DNA of 57,901 nt from Nemertoderma westbladi (GCA_032718475.1 JAUCBJ010007825.1:1-57901); one strand, 5' to 3'; shown: positions 45,858 through 56,950, counted from the stretch's first letter. The notes: generated from the sequence alone by a model not told the origin. Made by a program: numbers and translations.

Positions 45858-46239
45858 TCCTCCTCAAGTGCGCTACAATTCCGCTGGATCCCGATCTAGT
45901 ATCGGGTGTGGGGTGGAACTATTTTCTCTCGGAGCCGGCTTTCCAGGCCGCTCCCTATGGGTATGATAATGCTACCCAGTTCGCTTTGCGTCCCATGTCG
46001 GGCCGATCGTGCGCTCCTCTCACACGACTTTTGTTTCCCCAACACTTTCGCCACTCCCTAAGGCCCTAATCTCTAATGCTACCCCTGTGCTATCATACTA
46101 TCTACCTACTACTTACTTGATAACTATCTAACTCTCTTACTATCTAATAACTCTCCGACTCTAACTAGCTCTACTAAGTCTAACTAACTCCTACTAACTC
46201 TCTACTTCTACTAACTCCCTCTAACTCTTACCAACTCTT

Positions 46240-47110
46240 CTAACTACGTGGCGCTTGCGGTGCCCACAACCACTCTACTATCTGGCACCCTATGTGCCCG
46301 TCTCTACTACTCTACTACCTCTAACTCTACTACCTGGCACCCTATGTGCCCGTCTCTACTACTCTACTCTCTGGCACCCTATGTGCCCGTCTCTACTACT
46401 CTACTACCTGGCACCCTATGTGCCCTCGCTACTACTCTACTACCTGGCACCCTATGTGCCCTCTCTACTACTCTACTACCTCTAACTCTCTAACTCTACT
46501 AGCTGGCACCCTATGTGCCCTCTCTACTACTCTGCTACCTCTCTAACTCTACTACCTGGCACCCTATGTGCCCTCTCTACTACTCTACTACCTCTCTACA
46601 TCTTACTCCCTTTCGTCTACTCGACTGCACGTGACGCTCTGAGTGCCGGCAGAGTGGGTATGTTAATTATGTGAACTACTACTAACTCTTACTGACTCTA
46701 CTAACTCTCTACTAACTCTACTAACTCTCTACTAACTCAACTAACTCTACTACTAATTCTTGTGCCCGGCACCTCTTGTGCCCGGCACCCACCCTAATTA
46801 ACATACCCTGCTCTTACATCAAACACGTCTTCACGCCCGTGCCCCACTTAGTTCAACGCATCCCCTATTAACTCTAACTATGTGGCGCTTGCGGTGCCCA
46901 CAACCACTCTGCTTACTACTTCATACGTGGCGCTTACGGTGCCCACAACCTCTACTGCTACTACTTTCTACGTGGCGCTTACGGTGCCCACAACCCTCTA
47001 CTGCTACTACTTTCTACGTGGCGCTTACAGTGCCCACAACCCTCTACTGCTACTACTTTCTACGTGGCGCTTACGGTGCCCACAACCCTCTACTGCTCTA
47101 CTATTTTTCT
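46240..47110. repeat. Simple tandem repeats in place of pol
   Basis: Two families of tandem repeat occupy this space. One is CTGGCACCCTATGTGCCC plus CTCTACTACTC (46270-46590). The other is a roughly 45-bp unit, GTGGCGCTTACGGTGCCCAC plus CTACTGCTACTAC (46245, 46885-47095). CTAACTCTACTA runs lie between. On the coding (minus) strand all this is full of stops. Confidence 0.8.
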
Positions 47111-47274
47111 AACTAACGGTGCTACGTACCTTCTTACTAACTATATCTCTATCTAACTCTCTAACTAACGGTACTACGTACCCTCTAACTCTTACTCTCT
47201 CTAACTAACGGTACTACTCTCTTACTGCCTAACTTCTACCTACTTTATTATTTAATTATTTTTATTAATTTTAA

Positions 47275-50200
47275 TTAAATAATTATTTTCCATGGGGAGG
47301 GCGTCTCGCCCTCATTCCCACCCCCCTCAGTCCAAAACATTGGACGACTAAAAACTCTCAGGTGCCCCTTCTTCCAGTAGGCACTCTCCCACTGCCCTCC
47401 TATACGTCCTCTAACTCTTCGCCACACTCTCTTCGATACTACCTCTGCTGGCCTCCCCCTTTGTATGTGCGCTGGCATTAAAGGCCTCGACGACCCCCGC
47501 TCGTACCTCGGTATACACGACGTCTGCCCATGTGATGCCCCCTCGCACTGTGTCAGTCCTGCGTGCGTATGCAACACGCCTCCTTCTACTTTTCCGGCTC
47601 CTTTATTTTTGCTTATGGGCTTCCCTGCCCCTGGTCTAGTCCTTTCACATCCTCTCCCTTTCCAACACTCTCCGGATCTGTGTCCTTTTACCACACATCG
47701 ATGACATAATCCGTTTGCGTCTGTGTAGGCTACACGATCTCGTTTGGGCAACACTTGCCAGTGCTTACAACTCCTGGTCTTATGGGTTCTGTCCCGATGT
47801 AATTGACATTCGAATCCTGGATTATAGCGTTTCCTGTATAGTCCTTCACGTATCGCGCGTAAGTTTATATGTACTGATTTAGTGTTTCGATTGCCTAGAC
47901 TCGGCCTACTGGGTATATTGGGATTGTGTTTATTTTTGGTGTTATTTTCTTTCTGTCCCTGCCACGGTGTGGCCCTGCTACCAGCTAACTGTGGACTAGC
48001 AGTCCCCTGTATGGCCGTGTGTGGTAGCGACTGTCCGCACGACCTGTTCTCGTCCAAGGGGTTCGATGTTCTTGCTCCTATTGGGGTATATTGTCGATAT
48101 TGTGATGGGGGAATGTCACCCTGTCCCCCCCCCCCCCCCCCCGGCCAGTATGTTTGGTACTGAGGTTGATGTTAATATATTGGGGCCCATACATCTATCT
48201 CCAATAACTCTCCCCTCCCCTGGATATATGTTATGTCCCTGTGTATTATAGTCATGCTGCTGTACCGATATAGGCCTACCCACTTCCTGCCTACCTACCG
48301 GTATGTACTCCGCGGCTTCCGGGTTTAATCCCGTCGTTCGCGCTACCCTATCGCCTACTCTATCTCTCCCAGCATGGCATATAATAGTATGTGCAGTAAC
48401 GCCTACAGTATGTCCTGCAGTCTGCATGTGCCCTTTCGAACCGAAGTTTAATCTTCGCGAATCTCGAATCTCCCCGCGACTACCGTACTCTCGATCGGCA
48501 GCTACATCCCGTCGGGAAGCTTCTCTTCGATCCCCTCTCCTGTTCTCGACTTTGTATCGGTACGTCCTGTACCCCTCTCTTGGTGTGCGGCGCGTTTCTC
48601 CGGGGCGACGGTAATCTCCCGAAGTTCGACCCCACTGACTCCCTGACTCCATCTCTACTATCGACGGTCCGTTATCCGTCCTCGCACTCCTATCGTTCGT
48701 GGAGACCCCTTTTCTACTATCTCCTCTTCTTCTCTTTTCAGTGCAGTATTCCGGGTCGTAAGATCTCTCGTCGACCTCCCGGTTAAACTCCATTGTTCTT
48801 CCTTCCTCTTCTAATCGGGCTCGACGCTTCGTCTGCCCTCTCGCAACGTCAACCTGCTTCTCTCTGCTCGATCGCACGCCGCTGGGGATACTCGCAATCC
48901 CCCTATTACTCTCCGTCGCCGGGTGTTGCGGTTTACCTAGCTCGGCCCGCGCATTATCCGCCGACGCCTGTGGGACACTCTTTGCCCCCCCCCCCCCCCC
49001 CTCTCGCTACTAATTTCTCGCGGTGGGGTGCCCATAGCCCCCCCCCCCCACCTGCCGCTTCTAACTTCACTATCTCTTACTACACTTCTGCGTCCCTCTT
49101 GTCGGACATTCTCTACCTCCCCCCTCTCGCCACTAATCTTCCGTGGTGGGGCGCCCGTAGCCCCCCCCCCCCCCCCACCCGCTACTTCTAACTTCACTAC
49201 CTCCTACTACACCTCTACACCCCTCTTGTGGGGCATTCTCTCCCCCCCCCCCCCCTCTCTCGCCACTAATCTTCTGTGGTGGGGCACCTGTAGCCCCCCC
49301 CCCCCCCCCCACTCGCCACATCTAACTTCACTATCTCTTACTTTACTACTACACCCCTCTCTAGTCGACACACTGTCTCTACTATGGCTGGGTCTATTCA
49401 CCCCCGCCTCTCTCTCTACTACTGCGTGGCCTATCAGGCCCACCTCGGGTTGGCTCAACCCCGCTACCTCCTGCCTACCAACTACGTGGCCTACCAGGCC
49501 GCCATCGGGTTGGCTTAACCCCGCCACTTCCTGCCTACTAACTACGTGGCCTACCAGGCCGCCATCTGCCGGGTTATGTACGTCCGACACGCTCATATTA
49601 ATAGCATCATTCCCAATATTATTTGTTAAATCAATTAAATTATTATTTTCAAAATTTAAATTATTATTCGAATTATTTGAATTATTCTGAATATTTGAAT
49701 TAATGTTATTATTTGAATTTAAATTTAAATTACTACTACCAGGTAAAATATTATTTGCTGCAATAATGGGATTAGGGTTATCTACTACGGTACTATTAAT
49801 ATTAATTATTTCTAACGTACTACTACTACCCCCCCCCCCCCCCCGCCCGTACGGCTACACCAGATCTGGTTCTCTCGCCCGGTGTCTGTAAGTGGGGTCT
49901 CACTCTCTGATAGTTCCAACCGCACCAGTTCTAGTCGGCGCCGCTCCAGTTTGGCTTGATATTGTGCAAGCCTCCCTAGCCGGGCACGCAAATCATCCCG
50001 CTCACGCTCTGCCTCTATCTCTCTCTCTCTGCACTCTCGTAAACTTCGCTCGGCCAACCCGGTATCTCTCGCAACCATCTCAAACCGCCTCGCCGACTCG
50101 CTCTCTACTTCCATCTCCCGCTCTCTACACTCCTCGGCTCTCTTTCTACACTCCTCGACTCTCTCTCTGTCCTTCCTTGCCCACTCTCTTTCTCTCTCCA

Positions 50201-51128
50201 ACCATGCGGTTTCCTTACTCACTTGCCTCTCTAATTCTTTCTGCTCTGTCGCCACCATCGCTAATTCATACGTCAGATTTATCTCCAGCACCCTTCTTTC
50301 TTTCGCGGAGGATGTAGCAGACTTATCGGTTGCGACGGACTCCCGTCGCCCCTCCGTCCTACCAACTTTCCCCCGCCTCCCGGGACTTCCTCCGACCGAC
50401 GAGACCGAATCCTCGGGGCTAACCTCGGATTCGCCCTCCTCAGGTCTCTTCCAACCCACTAATTTTACTCCCCGGGCATCGACTGAGTATGGCCCTATGT
50501 ACACTACACTAGGCACCATACCCCTACATTCCCATAGTTCAAGCAGTTCGTTTGCAACCCCTCTCGCTCTCTCGCTGGCTAGTTCTTCCTGCCCAAAACG
50601 CTTTAAATGGTCAAAATGTCCGTTCGACTCACCTAGTCCCTTTGTCAACTTTACCTCGTCTATCCTCGCCCCCTCTATGGCCTCCTTAAGTAGTTTCCGG
50701 GTCGCGTTGTAGGCCCGTCGAAGTCGATCAGAAACCCCGACGTCCTCGTCGCCGACCCCTCCTCCATCTCTCCGGGTCCGACGTCGTACCGGCGGCCCCA
50801 CCGTCGCCGTTCCGGTGGGCCGTCCGTCGCCCTCGGCCTGTGGCTGGCCGGCGACATCGGCACGTCGACCGCCATCGTGTGTCGACTCGTCTCTTTCTCC
50901 TCCCGACTCATCCTTCCTTTCTCTCAACTCGGTTTCCTCTCCTCGTAGACGGTCCCCCTCATCTTGGGTCGCCGGGTCGCTCTTTATCGACGTGGCGTCG
51001 ACTGGCGTCGACGCGGTCGACGTGGTATCGACCGGCGTCGTGGGTCCATACCGTCTCGTCGCGGCCTCGCGGATCGTTAGATCGTCGTCCGGGGTCCGCG
51101 GCGGTGTCGTCTTTCCTTCTCTACTCAT
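47275..51128 (-). CDS. Gag polyprotein, frame broken at poly-G tracts
   Basis: The start at 51128 (MSREGKTTPPRT) opens 438 codons. An acidic, Thr/Asp/Arg-rich N-terminus is followed by a long charged coiled coil (EREREWARKDRERVEECRKR and on). This frame ends just after a G16 tract (49829-49844). One frame over, the sequence is open again with an Asn-rich segment (NNNINSNIQNNSNNSNNN) joined to the next ORF, which has 20-residue repeats (VGHVVGRQEVAGLSQ). Further pieces lie at 48937-49321 (about 40-residue repeats rich in Gly), 48116-48877 (Arg-rich) and 47275-48057. The last carries the zinc-knuckle region: CQLHRDRTHKTRSC then LCHRCVVKGHRSGEC (C-x2-C-x4-H-x4-C), an arrangement like BEL/Pao Gag. 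Breaks fall at G runs, so they may be slippage or sequencing errors. Confidence 0.7.
49000..49330 (-). repeat. Tandem repeats of about 120 bp inside Gag, each with a poly-G tract
   Basis: Units containing CACTAATCTTCCGTGGTGGG, a C run of 12-16 bases (plus strand) and CTAACTTCACTA recur about three times. Each would encode a block like ATGAPPRKISGERG. C-run length differs between copies. Confidence 0.8.
49425..49570 (-). repeat. Gag-coding repeat of about 60 bp
   Basis: Two to three copies of a unit containing TGGCCTACCAGGCCGCCATC and GGGTTGGCT encode VGHVVGRQEVAGLSQ-type repeats. Confidence 0.8.
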
Positions 51129-51178
51129 CTTATCTTTGGTAGCTATCAGTCACAGTTCGGCAGGCCTAGAGTTAAGAC

Positions 51179-51750
51179 TGTGACGGGATCCGAGAGGATC
51201 CCGGTTTATCCGGTGTTGTTTATGTACGCGTCAAGGGCCGCACCGTTCGATGGAAAAGATATAAGAGTTTTGCTTGTTCCAACGTTCTCTGATAATAAGA
51301 TATATAGAAGTAACAGATAGCATGGACGCACTGAGACAACTGAATGTACCGGTAGAATATACTGAATAAACTGGTGATGGCGATGACGGTCTTAACTGTC
51401 ACCGTTCTGCCTGACTGTACTGAGATAACTACTGAGTAAACTGGATGAATGATTACTGTACTAATAATATATACTGCACGGTTGGCCATTGTTACATTAC
51501 TCAGCCGGTGCTCCCCCCCCCCCCCCATTGGCTAATATCCCTGTTGTCACCCTTTGCCCCCCTCTGAAGTGCTTCCCTTCGCCCTTGCTATTCTCTCTCT
51601 TTCAGGGGTGTAACCCCTGACCCCTATTGTGCGTATGTTTCTCCTTCCCACTTTGTTGGGGTGACACGAGGTTGGGTAATCAACCTCGTGTTCCCAATAT
51701 TGCTTAATGGCTCACTTTATGGGGTGTTAGCGGAATTGGATAAGCTAACA
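51179..51750 (-). repeat. 5' LTR of the Gag-only element
   Basis: This 572-bp copy is nearly identical to 45256-45820. The main length difference is the C run near 51513-51526 (14 versus 7 bases). No standard TGG-type primer-binding site directly follows it on the minus strand. Confidence 0.9.
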
Positions 51751-51860
51751 CACCCACCCACCTAAGCACACCTACTTAACCGCACCCACCCACCTACATA
51801 AGCACGTCTACTTAACCGCACGCACCCACCAACTAAGCACGTCTACTTAACCGCACCCAA
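51751..51860. repeat. CACCCA-rich minisatellite, right part
   Basis: Three more units of the array at 44400-45255, separated from it by the LTR element. Confidence 0.85.
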
Positions 51861-52935
51861 CCTATCAACCCTTCATTGTTCCAATTCTTCCGGTAGGCTA
51901 TCATTACGGGTCTTCTAATTTGTTTCACATTTGTTTCACTGGCATACATAGCATTGCAGGTAGGACACCATTACGTGGCTCCTAATTTGTTTCAATTATG
52001 TTTCAACCAACAGATATAATTATATGATGTTTGACAACCACGACTTTAGAGGGATTGTGATATTAATATGAAAACAATAAAATACGACATGGGGTCTTAT
52101 TCCCTCAGATACTACCTAGCATTTAGGGCCACTTGGGCCACTGTTAGTTCAACCAACAGAGACATACTAGTGGCAGTACGCGCGCTGCTACATCAGTGCA
52201 TTGGGGAAATGTAACGAGTGTTACCCAGGTACCTGACGACATTTCCAACACCATAGGTATGGAAATTAAGTCTGTGCTTTTGCGTTATGTTACGTGTGGG
52301 GATATTCATCGAAAAATTCGTAAACAAACATTGGCTTCACGTATGTTTTTTGAGGGGAACAGTTTACTAACAGGGTGAGTGAAGTTATGGCTGGTATAAT
52401 ATCAAACAACATTTAGCTTTAGTAGATGATTCTCTCCACTTCACAGCAGTAACACACGGCTTACATACAAAGAAATTTAAACAAAGAGAGTTTACAGTAG
52501 TGCATATTATAATACTTGCAGCACTAACAATACTGAAGGAAAAGGCTGCTGCACTGCATTTTGAAATACAATTATCGACTGTGCCATTAGCCATTTTACA
52601 GTTACGATATTATATTGGTGACATGATGCATAACAGAATGCAGGTGTGCCTAGCATTCAATAAACATCAACAATTGTAGTATTGTTAAAAATATGTAAAG
52701 TTTTAGAAAAAGGGATGACGGCCGCAGGAATACCACCTCATTTATTGATGGGTATCGATCAAAGTACCCTGGGACAAGTTACAAATCAGGCTATCATTGT
52801 CTGTCCACTTGTTGAGGGTACCAGTGCAGCTTATCTTATTGGTGAACCTCCAGTTGCAGATGGAGAGTCTGTTGCGTGGGAACTTCGAAAGATTTAGCAA
52901 CTAGTTTTAACTCCGTTTTGGATGGCATGGTAAAA
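51861..52935 (+). other. Unassigned stretch with two short ORFs
   Basis: Frames at 52196-52378 and 52682-52897 have protein-like composition (the second includes GIPPHLLMGIDQSTLGQVTN and ends SVAWELRKI) but no domain that I recognise. Stops and frame changes lie between them. They may be remnants of one decayed gene. A diverged duplication of about 80 bp (TCTAATTTGTTTCACATTTG / CCTAATTTGTTTCAATTATG) lies at 51893-52010. Confidence 0.35.
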
Positions 52936-53911
52936 AAGATTCCCCGTACTTAGTTCCAATTTAAGCCTCATGCGAATTTAGTTCCAATGGAAACGAATTT
53001 AGTTCCAATTTAGGCGAACTTAGTTCCAATAACTAGAAAAATACGAAAGCGAACTTAGTTCCAATGGATACGAACTTAGTTCCAATGCAAGTGAATTTAG
53101 TTCCAATGGATACGAACTTAGTTCCAATGGATACGAACTTAGTTCCAGTGCAAGCGAACTTAGTTCCAATGGATGCGAACTTAGTTCCAATGCAAGCGAA
53201 TTTAGTTCCAATGGATACGAACTTAGTTCCAATGGATGCGAACTTAGTTCCAATGCAAGCGAATTTAGTTCCAATGGATACGAACTTAGTTCCAATGGAT
53301 ACAAACTTAGTTCCAATGCAAGCGAATTTAGTTCCAATGAATACGAACTTAGTTCCAATGGATACGAACTTAGTTCCAATGCAAGCGAACTTAGTTCCAA
53401 TGGATGCGAACTTAGTTCCAATGCAAGCGAATTTAGTTCCAATGGATACGAACTTAGTTCCAATGGATACGAACTTAGTTCCAATGCAAGCGAACTTAGT
53501 TCCAAGGGATGCGAACTTAGTTCCAATGCACGCGAATTTAGTTCCAATGGATACGAACTTAGTTCCAATGGATGCGAATTTAGTTCCAATGCAAGCGAAT
53601 TTAGTTCCAATGGATACGAACTTAGTTCCAATGGATGCGAATTTAGTTCCAATGCAAGCGAACTTAGTTCCAATGGATGCGAACTTAGTTCCAATGGATA
53701 CGAACTTAGTTCCAATGGATGCGAACTTAGTTCCAATGCAAGCGAATTTAGTTCCAATGGCTACGAACTTAGTTCCAATGGATACGAACTTAGTTCCAAT
53801 GGATACGAACTTAGTTCCAATGCAAGCGAACTTAGTTCCAATGGATGCGAACTTAGTTCCAATGCAAGCGAATTTAGTTCCAATGGATACGAACTTAGTT
53901 CCAATGGATAC
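52936..53911 (+). repeat. 21-bp minisatellite, more than 40 copies
   Basis: The unit is GAACTTAGTTCCAATG followed by GATAC, GATGC or CAAGC. The last five bases and a C/T in GAACTT/GAATTT vary between copies, giving an irregular higher-order pattern (often CAAGC-GATAC-GATAC/GATGC). The 3-based period leaves open frames with LVPM repeats on plus and LELSS repeats on minus; these are not treated as genes. It ends exactly at the flanking repeat. Confidence 0.95.
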
Positions 53912-54230
53912 TGTTCGCGCTTTCAGACCTTTGGCAGTTTAATCCGCCAAATTAAGATGTCTTCTAGATATTAAATCGCTTTTTAGCCTATGACAAGTAT
54001 TTGATTCACTACACTAGTCGAAACCAATCTGTGCGCGATCATTCACCCGCTGGATATTCCCGGGAGATTGGGTTCGACGGTTTAATTTTATTGCTATGTA
54101 AGCCTAATGTATTATTCGACTGACAGTATTATATTATCTCTGACAATATCATTCACCTTAGGGAATATTAACAGTTCCTTTAGGACGTGGCGCTTTATTT
54201 ATATAAACAGAGTTATGACTTAAACTACTC
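53912..54230 (+). repeat. Minisatellite-flanking repeat
   Basis: The first 136 bases are about 95% identical to the inverted start of the window. The rest (54048-54230) matches the diverged copy at 21898-22210 through CAGTTCCTTTAG and GGCGCTTTATTTA-like words. The whole element seems to extend at least 320 bp from the minisatellite. Confidence 0.8.
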
Positions 54231-55174
54231 ACAACGATATGGCTTAATTATAATTCACATATATGGCGCATTCTTTAGGAAATGCTTCTTTAACAGACTC
54301 ACTCATACACAATGCTGCACAATACTGCACACTAATCTGCCAATCTTCACTGATTTTAGTCACATATAAAAGGAACACAGACTGACTCATGTAGGGTCTA
54401 TCAAATAACATTAGATTCACTTCAAACCACTTTAACATAAGTCACAATCGTTATTGGTAACCTTTCTCTCTTACCTTCGGTATATCAAGAATATTGGGTT
54501 TTCGGGGTTATTTCTCGTTATTCCAATATAATAATTCATCAACAAATATAATGAATAACCGACAACAAATAGCAGTATACAGTATTGATTGAGCAGGTAA
54601 TTTTTAGCAGTGAGATATTCAAGTGATTAAAAGCCAGTTTGGTGTTAAAGGATATATGTCCTTATAATTAAACCTACTAGTGTTGGACTAAAAAGCAGAA
54701 AACACAAAAAACTACAAAGCCGTTCTTTCGTGGCTTTGATAAACTCGTGACTACTACTCTATACGAGGATACCAACTACCCTTATTCCACGAAGCTCCCG
54801 TTCAACACAGAGAAAGAGCAGTGAGATAGGAAAATTTCAGTTCAGTAGCTCTGTGATAGGTCAAAATCAAGGCTAACTCAAATTCTATTGGGAGATACAA
54901 AAACAAGGCTATGACGCAACCTCCCTAGGCTGGTTGGCCGATTAAACAGAGCCCAGATACCTGCGTACAGCAAATCAGCCAATAAGCTGGTAGCTTGCAC
55001 TATTTTTAGCTATAGATCCCTTTAGAGTATTCTAGCGACCGGGGGGGAACTGGCCAACAAGGCAAACGAATCAGTTATCCCACAAAAGCTTTTACACCGC
55101 TCCCAGAAAATGGGATTTAAGTCTATAAAATATACAAAATCACAATTTCTAAAATATAAAAATACTCTAAACAG
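54231..55174. other. Intergenic, 3' side of the 591-codon gene
   Basis: No gene was seen. A G9 run at 55041 and several AT-rich words occur. Part should be the 3' untranslated region of the minus-strand gene ending at 55175. Confidence 0.5.
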
Positions 55175-56950
55175 TTAGTCTTTCTTGCGCGGACGGCGTT
55201 TACGCAGTTTTTTAAAGCTAGCAAGAGTCATTTTCTCTTTGGGGCGAGCCACTTTACGAGGAGGGCTGTAGCTCCTAGGCGAAGTGTGCAATATAATTGC
55301 ATCAGAAGGTGCAGGGTTACGATCGGTATACCCGCCGGTCGAAGTACCTGGTTGATTAATATCAACCTCAGTGGAGTGAGGTCTAACGGCCTTTAGAGCG
55401 CGTCTCAGGACAGCAGCTCCTACGGGTCCTTGACGGGTCGTCTGGACACTAGCGGTGGGTGGACCGTGAGTAGTGAGGAACTTTCTCGGTTTAATGGTTC
55501 TCTCCAGCTCGCGTTCTCGGGTTCGATATTCATATGGTCGCCGAGATATTTCCTGTAGTTCAGGATGCGAGTTCACAAAGATGTCGCCATACTCCGGGTC
55601 CTGACGGATAAAATTGATCAGGTGATATGTGGTTATATCATTAGGGTTAACGTTTCTAAGGTATTTCCTGACAAACTTGGTGGAAATACACTCACCAACA
55701 CGCTTCATTAACTCGTAACTTGGTACGCGTGTTTTCTGTTCAATCGACGCGAATAGATAAAGATGGAACGCGTAAACTCCCTCGTAAGCTCGTCCAGGGT
55801 AATAGCGATGTCGGGATTCGCAATGTAAATCGGCGTTCGCTTCCCAAGATCGAATGTATCGCAGGGTGATCATCTCGTCTACGCTCTCTAAATCGCGATT
55901 AAAGGGACAATTGTAACTTTCATGTCCTTTAAGTTGGCAGTAGTGACATTGAGTCATAAATTGTGGGCAGACGGCAAATATATGAGAGTTATTAAGCCGG
56001 CAATAAGCACAATATATTTCCATCATCGGTTGTTCGAGGAAATAGGAACAAGGTACGTTGGAGTCGAGAGGGGTGAAGTGGTCTCTCGATGCGCATAATC
56101 GACAACGTTTTCGGGAAACGTAGTTGGCGTGTCGATAATCGTACGCTGTGAGACGCTGTGGACCTTGATACCACTCTATGACATAATCATTGTCACTGCT
56201 CCGGGAAGCCGTAGGTTGAATCGCTTCTGATTCCAAGCATACTGGTTCATCCTCCAGCTGCATAGACGAAGTGGGTGCGTCGGTTTCCGTAAGTGGACCC
56301 ACTGTCTGTATTTCCACGACAGAATAACCTGTAGATATTCGGGGTCTTTGTATAACGGATGAATGTAGGTTCTGTATACAAACGTCTTGAAAGACGGCAA
56401 ATCCAGCGCTACTCAGTTTCTCTGCAGCTGAGTCTCTAAGACTGAGCTTGGTCAGCGCGCGGTCCTTGAACTGACTATCGACGTTACGGAACGGAGTCAG
56501 AAAGCGCCGGAAACATTCGAAACGTATGAACTTATTGTGTTCGTCTAACTTGGCGAGTTTAGTTCCAAGTATTAAGGGATGAGCGCGTATGGTACGACTG
56601 CACACATTGGCTAGCCAACCGGCAAGTGCTGCGTTTTCAAAGATCGTGTATATAGCTAAGGAAGGGCGAAGGGGAACACTCATAAAGCTATATACGGCAC
56701 CAGGCGCAGTTAATGGTCCATCAAAATATAAACGAGAGTTATGATCTCCATATACTTGCTGGTAATTTATAGGATTTCCAACTTTGAAATTCCAACCATA
56801 TTCTTGAAAGGCAAGATGTCCGATGGATGTCCGTTGTACTTTAGTAATGCCGCTGGGTGTATTGGCATACATAGTGCGAGTGAAACCTCGGCCTTCGGCC
56901 CAAGGAGCAATCAGCTGAGTATCAACGAAAGGGTATGGAATGTTCTCCAT
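55175..56950 (-). CDS. Unidentified 591-aa protein with three Cys/His zinc knuckles
   Basis: This is one intact frame. The N-terminal half (to about 250) shows no recognisable domain. Around residues 285-360 lie three Cys/His clusters: CRLCASRDHFTPLDSNVPC, CAYCRLNNSHIFAVC (C-x2-C-x5-H-x4-C) and CHYCQLKGHESYNC (exactly C-x2-C-x4-H-x4-C). The knuckle type is that of retroviral-like Gag and of RNA-binding host proteins. A helical segment follows (EGVYAFHLYLFASIEQ, ISTKFVRKYLRNV), then a basic, Pro/Ser-rich tail with a nuclear-type signal (KKLRKRRPRKKD). It could be Gag or ORF1 of an unrecognised retroelement or a domesticated gene. No reverse transcriptase is adjacent within the window. The start at 56950 is the first Met and gives the full open frame. 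Confidence 0.65.
   Translation of the reverse strand: MENIPYPFVDTQLIAPWAEGRGFTRTMYANTPSGITKVQRTSIGHLAFQEYGWNFKVGNPINYQQVYGDHNSRLYFDGPLTAPGAVYSFMSVPLRPSLAIYTIFENAALAGWLANVCSRTIRAHPLILGTKLAKLDEHNKFIRFECFRRFLTPFRNVDSQFKDRALTKLSLRDSAAEKLSSAGFAVFQDVCIQNLHSSVIQRPRISTGYSVVEIQTVGPLTETDAPTSSMQLEDEPVCLESEAIQPTASRSSDNDYVIEWYQGPQRLTAYDYRHANYVSRKRCRLCASRDHFTPLDSNVPCSYFLEQPMMEIYCAYCRLNNSHIFAVCPQFMTQCHYCQLKGHESYNCPFNRDLESVDEMITLRYIRSWEANADLHCESRHRYYPGRAYEGVYAFHLYLFASIEQKTRVPSYELMKRVGECISTKFVRKYLRNVNPNDITTYHLINFIRQDPEYGDIFVNSHPELQEISRRPYEYRTRERELERTIKPRKFLTTHGPPTASVQTTRQGPVGAAVLRRALKAVRPHSTEVDINQPGTSTGGYTDRNPAPSDAIILHTSPRSYSPPRKVARPKEKMTLASFKKLRKRRPRKKD

Larger units (their letters stand above)
45256..51750 (-). 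mobile_element. 6.5-kb LTR retrotransposon with Gag but no Pol (BEL/Pao-like)
   Basis: Two LTRs (45256-45820 and 51179-51750) start TGTGACGGGATCC and end GATAAGCTAACA and differ at only about five bases plus the length of C runs. The flanks CACCC (45251-45255 and 51751-51755) fit a 5-bp target duplication, although the flanking repeat is itself CACCC-rich. On the minus strand the right LTR is 5'. The Gag start lies 51 bp inside it, and a purine tract TGGGGGGGAG abuts the 3' LTR. The interior (5358 bp) encodes Gag only; no reverse transcriptase, RNase H, integrase or protease motif was found on either strand. It is best seen as a non-autonomous element that depends on a related partner. Confidence 0.85.

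Noticed and set aside
49028-49690. 220-codon plus ORF rich in Pro
   Set aside because: Antisense of Gag G-tract repeats; no domain, and the LTR and polypurine tract orient the element on the minus strand.
53020-53942. ORFs on both strands with LVPM or LELSS repeats
   Set aside because: The 21-bp period keeps frames open on both strands; no start context or domain.
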